A stretch of DNA of 46,194 nt from an uncultured Oscillospiraceae bacterium (GTDB lineage Bacteria; Bacillota; Clostridia; Oscillospirales; Oscillospiraceae), in NCBI GenBank assembly GCA_910585815.1, contig CAJUFJ010000025.1:1-46194 (forward strand). The letters are read 5' to 3'. Below, in pieces: positions 1 through 7,721 of the stretch. The position numbers and the translations under genes are program-made. The notes under the pieces are model-generated. The model saw only the letters and a list, made by a program, of their open reading frames with translations, did not search any database and was not told the DNA's origin. The stretch's first letter is position 1, and every line of letters starts with the position of its first letter.

Positions 1-150
1 GTTTTGCTTCGCAAAACGCAATCCTCAGTCAGCCTGCGGCTGACAGCCCCTTTCACTGCGCAGCCGTTGGCGGCTCTGCCGCCTTACGGATGCGGCGTCC
101 CCCTTGCGGGGAAAAGGGGCCTTGTCTCTGCGGAGGGACGAAAGAGGTTT
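1..150. repeat. Intergenic palindrome-rich repeat remnant
   Basis: No gene is visible here. The stretch is a string of short perfect hairpins: GTTTTGC/GCAAAAC at 1-17, GTCAGCC/GGCTGAC at 29-45, and CCCC/GGGG-type stems at about 110-120. Its right end (TGCGGAGGGACGAAAGAGG, about 129-147) resembles the right part of the MITE-like element at 45139-45160 (TGCGGGGGACGAAGGGAA). I infer that it is the end of a related intergenic element that stops just before the ribosome site of the next gene. The left boundary is outside the window. Confidence 0.45.
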
Positions 151-169
151 TTGGAAAGGAAAACATAAT

Positions 170-2017
170 ATGAAAACAAAACACTTCATCTCCGCCGCCC
201 TCGCCCTCTGCCTGACCCTCTCTCTGTGCGTCGGGGCACAGGCCGCCGGCTCCGGCGCCAAACAGGAGGCGCTCCAGGCCCTGGGCATTCTCACCGCCGG
301 CGACAGCCTGACCAGCCCGGTCACCCGGGCCCAGTTCGCCCAGATGCTGGTGGCCGCCTCCCCTTATCAGGACGGTGCAGAGGGCTACGGCAGCTCCCTG
401 TTCAAAGACCTGAAGGGGGACCACTGGGCCAGCGGCTATGTCCGCATCGCCATTGAGCAGGGCTGGATGACCGGCTATGTAGACGGCTCCTTCCGCCCCG
501 ACCAGGCCGTCACCCTGGAGGAAGGCTGCGCCGCTCTGCTGAAGGCGCTGGGCTACGACCCCACCGCCCTGAAGGGGGCCTACCCCGCCGCCCAGCTGTC
601 CAAGGCCAGTTCCCTGGGCCTGCTGGACGGCGTATCCGCCAGACAGGGCGGCGCGCTGACCCGGCAGGACTGCGTGGACCTGTTTTATAACCTCCTCACC
701 GCCCAGACCAGCGCCGGAGCGGTGTACGGCACCACCCTGGGCTACACCATTACCAACGGCCAGGTGGACTACTCCGCCCTGGTGAGCAGCCACACCAAGG
801 GCCCCTTCGTAGCGGAGAGCAGCACCCTGTCCCTGCCCTTTGTCCCCGGCACGGTGTACTATAACGGGGCGGTCTCCGCCCTTTCCGCGGTGCAGCCATA
901 CGACGTGTACTACTACAACGCCAACATGTCCACGGTATGGATCTGCCACAACCGGGTGACGGGCACCCTCACCGGCCTGTCTCCCAGCGCTGCCGCCCCC
1001 ACCGCCGTCACGGTGGCCGGGGTGAGCTACCAGCTCGGCACCTCCGAGGCCGCCTACCAGCTCTCCAGCCAGGGCAGCTTTCAGGAGGGGGACATGGTCA
1101 CCCTTCTGCTGGGCCTGAACGGTGAGGTGGTCCAGGCCATCGCCGCCCTGGAGAACGAGGCCATCTACTACGGCTCGGTGGTGTCCAGCGCCAAGGGGGC
1201 GTCCACCGCCTCCACCACCAGCTTGGCCACCGCCTCCGCCCAGGTGACCACTCAGGTGGCCTGTACTGACGGGGTGGTGCGCACCTTCTACCACAGCGGC
1301 ACGGCGCTGGACGCCGGGAAGCTGGTCACCGTCTCCACCACCCAGTCCGGGACAAATGTTCGCAGCCTGTCCACCAAACGGCTGGAGGGGACGGTCAGCA
1401 AGGACGGGACCGGCGTTGGAACTTACCGATTCGCCGCCGGGGCGCAGATTCTGGACACTGACGACAGCGGCGGCTATGCCCGCGTCTACCCCTCCCGCCT
1501 GGCGGGGGCCAGACTGTCCGGCGAGGACGTGCGCTACTATACCCTGAACGCGGCGGGGGAAATCGACCGCATGGTGCTCCACAATGTCACCGGCGACACC
1601 CAGCCCTATGTATACGTCAGCGGAATTGACGACAGCTCCAGCGGGACCAATATCTCCGTCAGCTATACCTACCTCCGGGACGGCCAGGCTCAGACCATCA
1701 GCGGCACAGCCAGATACCCCATCCAAACCGGCGGGGCCATGCTGGTGTATGAGAAGGGCAGCCTGCGGAGCATCCGGCAGTTGACCCAGGTAAGCCTGGA
1801 CGGCCTGTCTGCCCTCAGCGCCATGGGGGGTGGCCGGGAGTATCCCATTGCTGAGAACGTACAGGTGCTGCTCCGGGACGGCTCCGGCAGCCGGGGGTAC
1901 TACCAGACCGACCTGTCCCAGATTAACGGCGAGGACTATACCCTCACTGGCTGGTACGACAACCTGGGCTACTCCGCCGGCGGCCGCATCCGCATCCTGG
2001 TGGCGACGCCCAAATGA
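170..2017 (+). CDS. S-layer homology (SLH) domain exported protein
   Basis: Exported cell-surface protein of 615 aa. The chosen ATG follows an AAAGGA box nine bases upstream; an in-frame upstream ATG at 104 lies inside the repeat-like leader and would bury the signal peptide. Residues 1-26 form a typical signal peptide (KTKH, hydrophobic core, AQA-A cut site). SLH-type sequence covers about residues 28-130, with the motif FKDLKGDHWASGYV followed by GWMTGY.DGSFRPD near residues 78-111. SLH modules anchor proteins non-covalently to pyruvylated secondary cell-wall polymer. The remaining ~450 residues are rich in Ser, Thr, Gly and Tyr, probably beta-rich, and I recognise no catalytic domain. Its stop overlaps the next start (ATGA). 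Role: structural or cell-wall associated; specific function unknown. Confidence 0.85.
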   Translation: MKTKHFISAALALCLTLSLCVGAQAAGSGAKQEALQALGILTAGDSLTSPVTRAQFAQMLVAASPYQDGAEGYGSSLFKDLKGDHWASGYVRIAIEQGWMTGYVDGSFRPDQAVTLEEGCAALLKALGYDPTALKGAYPAAQLSKASSLGLLDGVSARQGGALTRQDCVDLFYNLLTAQTSAGAVYGTTLGYTITNGQVDYSALVSSHTKGPFVAESSTLSLPFVPGTVYYNGAVSALSAVQPYDVYYYNANMSTVWICHNRVTGTLTGLSPSAAAPTAVTVAGVSYQLGTSEAAYQLSSQGSFQEGDMVTLLLGLNGEVVQAIAALENEAIYYGSVVSSAKGASTASTTSLATASAQVTTQVACTDGVVRTFYHSGTALDAGKLVTVSTTQSGTNVRSLSTKRLEGTVSKDGTGVGTYRFAAGAQILDTDDSGGYARVYPSRLAGARLSGEDVRYYTLNAAGEIDRMVLHNVTGDTQPYVYVSGIDDSSSGTNISVSYTYLRDGQAQTISGTARYPIQTGGAMLVYEKGSLRSIRQLTQVSLDGLSALSAMGGGREYPIAENVQVLLRDGSGSRGYYQTDLSQINGEDYTLTGWYDNLGYSAGGRIRILVATPK

Positions 2018-2208
2018 GCGGCTACAGCGGTATCCGCAGCGACCTGGTCCGGCGCGGCGAGACCATGAGCGGCTTGAAGGACCGGCAGCACACGCTGAAC
2101 ATGCGGCTGCTTTTGGCCATACAAAGCCACGACGCAGGCATGCAGGCCGAGCTGGAGCTCCGTCTGGAGGAGCTTCGGGAACAAATCCGCCAGCTGGGCT
2201 GGGGATAA
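2014..2208 (+). CDS. Small coupled protein, unknown function
   Basis: A 64-aa protein whose ATG overlaps the stop of the SLH gene (ATGA), a standard sign of translational coupling. The C-terminal half (MQAELELRLEELREQIRQL) is a strongly amphipathic, charged helix likely to form a coiled coil; there is no signal peptide or membrane segment, so it should stay in the cytoplasm. A second in-frame ATG at 2068 could also be the start and would leave the helical part intact. It is followed directly by a strong terminator, so it is the last gene of the transcript. Coding status rests on the overlap, the terminator and the clean frame; I do not recognise the family. Confidence 0.55.
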   Translation: MSGYSGIRSDLVRRGETMSGLKDRQHTLNMRLLLAIQSHDAGMQAELELRLEELREQIRQLGWG

Positions 2209-2211
2209 GAA

Positions 2212-2256
2212 GCGGCCCCCTCTGAAAGGTTGGGATTTCAGAGGGGGCCGCCTTTT
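2212..2256. terminator. Bidirectional intrinsic terminator
   Basis: Perfect 16-bp stem: GCGGCCCCCTCTGAAA (2212-2227) pairs with 2236-2251 across an 8-nt loop, followed by CTTTTGT on the plus strand. It lies between convergent genes and can serve both; an A-tract on the plus side before the stem is short, so the plus direction should be stronger. Confidence 0.85.
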
Positions 2257-2266
2257 GTCTGCGGCT

Positions 2267-4834
2267 TTACCGCAGGTATTTTTTCAGCTTCTGGGCCACG
2301 GCCTGAAGGTCGATAGGCTTGGCCAGATGGTCGTTCATGCCGCACTCCAAACACCGCTGGATATCCTCCGAAAAGGCGTCGGCGGTCATGGCGATGATGG
2401 GGATATCCGTGTCCGGGCGCTTCAGCCCCCGGATGACGGCGGTCGCCTCGTAGCCGTCCATCACGGGCATACGCACATCCATGATAATCGCGTCGTAGTA
2501 CCCCACCGGGGATTTTTCAAATTTCGTCACGCAGATTTCCCCGTTTTCGGCCCAGTCCAGCTCCAGCTCCAGAACGGAGAGCAGCTCCCGCGCCACCTCC
2601 CAGTTGAGCTCGTTGTCCTCCGCCAGCAGGATGTGCTTCCCCCGCAGGGACAGGTCCGCCGCCCTCCAGGGGCCGGCCCCCTCCTCCGGAGCGCCGGCCG
2701 GGCCCTTCAGGGCGTCAAACAGAGTGGAGCGGAACAGCGGCCTGGCCACAAAGCCGGAAATGCCCGCCGCCTCGGCCTCCTCCTCCAGCCCGCTCCAATC
2801 GCAGGCGGAGAGCAGCAGGGCCGGACCGTCCTCCCCGCAGTGCCGCCGGATTGCCCGGGCGGCCTCCAGGCCGCTCCCGTCCGCCAGCTGCCAGCCCAGC
2901 AGGACCCGCTGATAGCCGCCGTCCTGCCGGCGCGCCTCGATGCGCTCCAGCGCCTGCCCGGCGCTCCGGCACCAATCGGCCCGGACACCCAGCTCCTCCA
3001 GGGAGCGGACCGCGTTGACGCACAGCCGCTCATCCTCGTCCACCACCAGCACGCTCCCCACGGATAGGCCGGCGTCCGGCGCAGGCTCCGCCGCCCGTTC
3101 CAGGTTGAGGACCACATGGAACTCGCTGCCCTTGCCCTGCTCGCTGCGAACGGATATGTCCCCGTCCATGGCGTCTACAATACACTTGGTGATGGCCATG
3201 CCCAGCCCGGAGCCCTCTGTCTTCCGCACGCGGGTGTTGTCCTCCCGGCTGAAGGAGTCGAAAATCTCCTTCTGATACTCCTTCGACATGCCGATTCCGG
3301 TGTCCTGCACCAGGAAGTGGGTGCGCACACGGCCGCCCTCCCCCGGCTCCTGATATACCGTCACCTGCACCGAACCCTGCTCCGGCGTGAATTTCACCGC
3401 GTTCCCCAGCAGGTTGATCAGCACCTGATTCAGCCGCACGCTGTCGCAGTACACCTGCTCGGATAGGATATCGTAGGCGGCCGCGTTGAACCGCTGGTTT
3501 TTCGCTTTCACCTGGGGCTGCACGATGTTGACGATGCTCTCCATCACCTCCCGAAGGGACACCGGCTCCACATTCAGCGTCATCTTGCCGCTTTCGATCT
3601 TCGAGATATCCAGCACGTCATTGATCAGCCCCAGCAGGTGCTTGCTGGACAGGGCGATTTTGCCCAGGTAGTCCTGCACCTGCTCGGGATTGTGGGTATT
3701 GTCCGCGGCCAGGGCGGTCATGCCAATGATGGCGTTCATGGGGGTGCGGATGTCGTGGCTCATGCTGGACAGGAAGTCCTGCTTCGCCGCGTTGGCCTGC
3801 TCCGCCTCCTTCCGCGCCTGCTCGGCCGCCTGCCGCGCCGCGTCCATCTCCAGGTTCATCCGCCTCTGCTCCGCCAGCTGGTGTTTGAACAGCCTGGAGT
3901 ACTGGAGGAACAGGTAGAGCAGCATGGCCACCACCGCAAAGGAGGCGGCGTAGACCAGAACGAGCCAGCGGCTGCTCATGCCAGAGATGGCGTGGTCCAG
4001 GCTATCAAAGGGCAGCACGGTCACCAGATACCAATCGCAGTAGGGGAGACTGGTCCCATACAGGTGCCGGCGGGAGCTGCCGCTTTCCAGCAGAGCGGAA
4101 CAGTCCTCCCCCGCCTCCATGGCGGCGGTCAGCTGGCTGATATGGCGGTCTGCCTCCTCCCTCTGGCCCTCAAACAGGTCATAGAGCCGGTCAAAATAGT
4201 TCTCGTGGACGTCGTCCTCATTCCGGGCCACGTAGCTGCCGTCCTTCCGTATGACAAAGGAGTAGGCCAGCGAGCTGTCGGAATCCAGGAACAGGACCTC
4301 CCCCATATATTTGGAGGACAGGCCCACCACAATGGCCAGGCTGTTTTCTCCATCAGACATGGGATATTCGCAGGGCACGCCAAAGAGGATGATGTTTTCT
4401 CCGCTGCTGTCCACTGCGGACGCCGCCCTGCGCTCCCGGTTTTTCAGGCTATCCAGAAAGGGCTCAGGGTGGTTGAGCGCCACAGGATTGCCATAGATCA
4501 TTTCAATTTCGCCGTCGGAGGAGTACAGGGCGGCGCACATGAAATGCCTGGCGTTGGCGCCGTACTCAATCTCCGCCAGCGTGCCGCGGCTGGAATTTCC
4601 CTCGCCGCCCGACGCGATATGGGCGATGGACTCCGCCATGGTCAGGCGGAGGTCGATAATCGTTTCAAAATGCAGGGAAACCTGCTCGCTCATACCATCC
4701 ATGTAGGCCGTGCCTATTGTTTCAATGGTGTCTTCGCTCATCTTTTTGACCGAAATCCCCAAAAAGGCAAACACAAGAATATTCAGGCAGATAATCAGGG
4801 CTATGCTGCTTTTCAGGGAGCGTGGAAAAGCCAT
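2267..4834 (-). CDS. Membrane hybrid sensor histidine kinase with pseudo-receiver
   Basis: Membrane-bound hybrid histidine kinase of about 855 aa. Transmembrane helices at about 10-30 and 290-312 enclose a ~260-residue extracellular sensor of Cache type (inferred from size and position). Then come a coiled linker, HisKA with phospho-acceptor His360 (SHDIRTPMNAIIGM), HATPase_c (GIGMS, GSGLGMAI), and two receiver domains. The first receiver (about 600-710) has Gly where the phospho-Asp should be (VLLGWQLADG), so it cannot be phosphorylated in the usual way; the second (732-855) is intact (IIMDVRMPVMDG, Asp about 786, and LAKP). ATG 4834 has GGAG nine bases upstream; ATGs at 4843, 4849 and 4909 are alternatives. 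It sits just downstream of another hybrid kinase, probably in one operon; no separate response regulator is nearby. Stimulus unknown. Confidence 0.88.
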   Translation of the reverse strand: MAFPRSLKSSIALIICLNILVFAFLGISVKKMSEDTIETIGTAYMDGMSEQVSLHFETIIDLRLTMAESIAHIASGGEGNSSRGTLAEIEYGANARHFMCAALYSSDGEIEMIYGNPVALNHPEPFLDSLKNRERRAASAVDSSGENIILFGVPCEYPMSDGENSLAIVVGLSSKYMGEVLFLDSDSSLAYSFVIRKDGSYVARNEDDVHENYFDRLYDLFEGQREEADRHISQLTAAMEAGEDCSALLESGSSRRHLYGTSLPYCDWYLVTVLPFDSLDHAISGMSSRWLVLVYAASFAVVAMLLYLFLQYSRLFKHQLAEQRRMNLEMDAARQAAEQARKEAEQANAAKQDFLSSMSHDIRTPMNAIIGMTALAADNTHNPEQVQDYLGKIALSSKHLLGLINDVLDISKIESGKMTLNVEPVSLREVMESIVNIVQPQVKAKNQRFNAAAYDILSEQVYCDSVRLNQVLINLLGNAVKFTPEQGSVQVTVYQEPGEGGRVRTHFLVQDTGIGMSKEYQKEIFDSFSREDNTRVRKTEGSGLGMAITKCIVDAMDGDISVRSEQGKGSEFHVVLNLERAAEPAPDAGLSVGSVLVVDEDERLCVNAVRSLEELGVRADWCRSAGQALERIEARRQDGGYQRVLLGWQLADGSGLEAARAIRRHCGEDGPALLLSACDWSGLEEEAEAAGISGFVARPLFRSTLFDALKGPAGAPEEGAGPWRAADLSLRGKHILLAEDNELNWEVARELLSVLELELDWAENGEICVTKFEKSPVGYYDAIIMDVRMPVMDGYEATAVIRGLKRPDTDIPIIAMTADAFSEDIQRCLECGMNDHLAKPIDLQAVAQKLKKYLR

Positions 4835-4916
4835 TTTGTTCATCTCCATTCCAGAGTGTTCGGTATCTGTGCCGCCTGTGCGCCGGCCGGTACATCCAGG
4901 CCGTTTCATGCCTCGG

Positions 4917-7487
4917 TCAGTCCCGAAAACGGCTTATGATCTGAAGCATTTTTCGGATATCCACCGGCTTGGCCAGGTGGTCGTTCATCCCTGCGTCCTT
5001 GGCCAGAGCCACGTCCTCCTCAAACGTGTTGGCCGACAGGGCTATGATGGGCACGGACGCCGCGTCCGGCCGGTCCAGCCCCCGAATCACCCTAGACGCC
5101 TCGTATCCGCTCATCACCGGCATCATCAGGTCCATGAGCACGCAATCAAAGGTCCCCGGCGCAGAGGCGGCGAAGGCGTCCACGGCGGCCTTTCCGTCGT
5201 TGGCGGTGACCACCTCCGCCCCCGCCTCCATCAGGATGTACTCCACAATCTCACAGTTGATCTCGTTGTCCTCCACCAGCAGGATGTGCATTCCGGCCAC
5301 GTTGCTCTGGATTTCCGGCTCCTCCTCCACGGCCGCGCCGTGCCATGCCTCATCCACCCGGACCGGCAGCGTAATCTGGACCACGCTGCCCTTGCCCACC
5401 TGGCTGCTGACCGCCACGGTCCCCTTCATCTGGTCCACCAGCTTCTTCACGATGGACATGCCCAGGCCGACGCCGCTGTAGTTGGTTCTCGCGTCCTGGT
5501 GCTCCTGAGTAAAGGGCTCGAAAATGTGTGCCTGGAAGTCCTCACCGATGCCGATTCCGGTATCCTCAATAACAAACCGGCAGCTCATGGTCCCGTTTTG
5601 GAAGGCGGTCTCCTCCACCCGGATGAACACAGAGCCGTGGGGGCGGTTATACTTCAGGGCGTTGTCGATGACGTTCATGAGAATCTGCTTGAATTGCAGC
5701 GGATTGCCGATTACCCGGCTGTGCCGCAGGCCGGAGGCCTCCAGCTCCAGCCGAATCCCCCGCTCCTCCGCCTGGGGGGACAGGATGGTGAGGCAGTCCT
5801 CCAGGGTCTGGTGGAGGTCAAAGGGCTCCTCCACCGCCGCCGGCCTTCCGCTCTCCAGCCGGCTGACCTGGAGAACGTCGTTCACTAGGGACAGCAGATG
5901 CTCTGTGGACACCCGAATCTTCCGCCGGCAGTCCCGCTGCCGCTCCGGGTCGTCCTCACTCTTTTCCTGAATGGCCAGCATGCCCAAGATTCCGTTGATG
6001 GGCGTGCGCAGGTCGTGGGACATGTGGGAGAGAAATTCGCTTTTGGCGGAGTTGGCCCGCCGCACCCGCTCCAGCAGCTCCATAATAGACTGCTCCTGCT
6101 TCTTCCGGGTCACCATGGTCTCGGTGATGTCCTGGTGGTATCCGTTCAGGCAGGCCCCCGGCTTCTGGAAGGTCTTGTCCGGCACGCCGCCGCAGCGGAC
6201 ATAAATTTTGCCCAGCTCCGGGTGGTTCCAGGGGTAGATTACCTCCGACCGCCCAGTCCCCAGCATTTCCACCACTGCCTCCTGCACCATCTCCACATAG
6301 TCCGGCTCGATATGGGCAAACCAGTGCTGGTAGCACTCCTCCGGCTCGATCTCCTCCGGCACGCCCAGCAGGATGCGCATGGTCCGGTCGGCGTACATCC
6401 TGGGCGGGCGGCCCTCCTCCAGCTCGATGGTCCAGATACCCGTTCTGGCCCCCTCCAGGATGTTCTCCAGGCTCTGGCGCGCCTCCAGCCGGTATTTCTC
6501 CTCCTGCTCCACCACCGCGTTTACGTCCCGCAGGGCAAAGATCACGCAGTTCTCCTCCCCCGCCCGCTCGGTAGCGGAGAAGTGGATCTCCAGGTGCTTC
6601 AGGCCAAAGGAGCTGTCCTTCACCTGATAGCGCACCGAAAACTTCATCTTGGTGCTGAGCTGTCCCAGCACATAGTCCTTTTTGGTCACCGCCCGCAGCC
6701 GCTCCTGGTCCCAGGGCGCCACGTAGCGGGTGATATACTGCTCCATGGCCGCCTGATAGCCGTCTTTAAAGTAGACACTCATCTGCTCGCTGTCCCGGTA
6801 GGTCTCGCACTCGCCGGTGTCGAAGTTCACCTGATAGATGCCCAGGTAGTCCACGCTGAGGGCGTGGAGCACATTATAGCTGCGCTTTTGCAGCTCCCGG
6901 AACAGGTTGCGCCGCTTCAGGGAGGACACAATGAAATACGCCGCCGTCTGGAGCATATTCGTGGCATATTCCAGGGTCTTTGCCGGGGGATTGTCCACGC
7001 CGTAAAAGCCGATGATCTGCTTGCCGTCATAGAGGGGGACCACCACCAGGGAATGGATATTCTGCCGCTTCAGGTTCTCATACTGAACGGGGTCGGTCTC
7101 CCGGATATCCTCCAGGTTCTCAATGACGATATGCCCGCCGACGCCGAAATTCTGATACCAGCTGGCGCACACCTCGGGGGGAAGGTTTTGCAGGCTCTCC
7201 TTTTCCGGCTCTACCCCCTCGGCCGCCCACTCGTAGGTGTTGTCGTCGCCGCCGGAGGCGTTCTGCTCAAATATGTAGGTCCGGTCTCCGTTCAGCGCCT
7301 TTCCCAGGTGCTCCAGCAGCACATCCAGCGACTGGTCCGGGGTCTTCTCCAGCAGAGCGACGCGCAGGCCCTCGTTGATGACGGCCTCCAGATTCTGGAC
7401 GCTCCGCATACCGCTGTGGGACTCACGGGCCTCCGCGGCCGGTGCGCCCCCTCCGGTCTGTATAAACAGTCCCCCTGAATAATCCAT
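4917..7487 (-). CDS. Cytosolic GAF/PAS hybrid histidine kinase
   Basis: Soluble hybrid histidine kinase of 856 aa with no membrane segment. Residues about 30-190 look like a GAF domain (EHLGKALNGDRTYIFEQ through IIGFYGVDNP), followed by two PAS-like regions to about 470, HisKA with His491 (SHMSHDLRTPINGILGM), HATPase_c (NALKYNRP, GIGIGEDF, GVGLGMS) and a C-terminal receiver (732-856; VLMDLMMPVMSG with Asp about 786, then LAKP). The start at 7487 is preceded by GGAGGG with 7-base spacing; a more upstream ATG at 7523 lacks such a site. A consensus promoter lies at 7605-7633. The gene for a second, membrane-bound hybrid kinase follows within 83 bases, so the pair is probably co-transcribed. The output partner is not in the window. 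Confidence 0.88.
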   Translation of the reverse strand: MDYSGGLFIQTGGGAPAAEARESHSGMRSVQNLEAVINEGLRVALLEKTPDQSLDVLLEHLGKALNGDRTYIFEQNASGGDDNTYEWAAEGVEPEKESLQNLPPEVCASWYQNFGVGGHIVIENLEDIRETDPVQYENLKRQNIHSLVVVPLYDGKQIIGFYGVDNPPAKTLEYATNMLQTAAYFIVSSLKRRNLFRELQKRSYNVLHALSVDYLGIYQVNFDTGECETYRDSEQMSVYFKDGYQAAMEQYITRYVAPWDQERLRAVTKKDYVLGQLSTKMKFSVRYQVKDSSFGLKHLEIHFSATERAGEENCVIFALRDVNAVVEQEEKYRLEARQSLENILEGARTGIWTIELEEGRPPRMYADRTMRILLGVPEEIEPEECYQHWFAHIEPDYVEMVQEAVVEMLGTGRSEVIYPWNHPELGKIYVRCGGVPDKTFQKPGACLNGYHQDITETMVTRKKQEQSIMELLERVRRANSAKSEFLSHMSHDLRTPINGILGMLAIQEKSEDDPERQRDCRRKIRVSTEHLLSLVNDVLQVSRLESGRPAAVEEPFDLHQTLEDCLTILSPQAEERGIRLELEASGLRHSRVIGNPLQFKQILMNVIDNALKYNRPHGSVFIRVEETAFQNGTMSCRFVIEDTGIGIGEDFQAHIFEPFTQEHQDARTNYSGVGLGMSIVKKLVDQMKGTVAVSSQVGKGSVVQITLPVRVDEAWHGAAVEEEPEIQSNVAGMHILLVEDNEINCEIVEYILMEAGAEVVTANDGKAAVDAFAASAPGTFDCVLMDLMMPVMSGYEASRVIRGLDRPDAASVPIIALSANTFEEDVALAKDAGMNDHLAKPVDIRKMLQIISRFRD

Positions 7488-7604
7488 ACGTCTGCCCTCC
7501 AATATAGACCGCTCTCCGGTCATGACGCCGCACCCGGAATTTGGCCGGGCACAGCCCCGTTTTCTTTCCTTGCCTTTGCTGCAGAAACCAGCAAAGTACG
7601 TGTC

Positions 7605-7633
7605 ATAATACCATATGCCTCCAGCTGCGTCAA
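7605..7633 (-). promoter_or_regulatory. Sigma-A promoter of the kinase pair
   Basis: On the minus strand: -35 TTGACG (7628-7633), 17-bp spacer, -10 TATTAT (7605-7610), giving a start near 7598 and a leader of about 110 nt before the kinase ATG at 7487. Confidence 0.7.
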
Positions 7634-7680
7634 TATCAAAAGCGGGGGAAGCACAGGGTAAAACGGCCCCTTGTCTCTAT

Positions 7681-7701
7681 CAGCGGAACCCCGCTGTTTT
7701 T
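7681..7701 (+). terminator. Plus-strand terminator-like hairpin without an upstream gene
   Basis: CAGCGG-AACC-CCGCTG followed by TTTTT. It points along the plus strand although the genes on both sides are on the minus strand, so it would stop antisense transcription entering the regulator gene. The stem is only six pairs long. Confidence 0.4.
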
Positions 7702-7721
7702 GCGGCCGGACCGCGATTATT

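Noticed and set aside
53..1726. Long open frame antisense to the SLH gene (557 codons)
   Set aside because: Low-complexity Gly/Val/Ala/Gln-rich shadow of a GC-rich gene; no ribosome site and no family resemblance, while the opposite strand has a signal peptide and SLH motifs.
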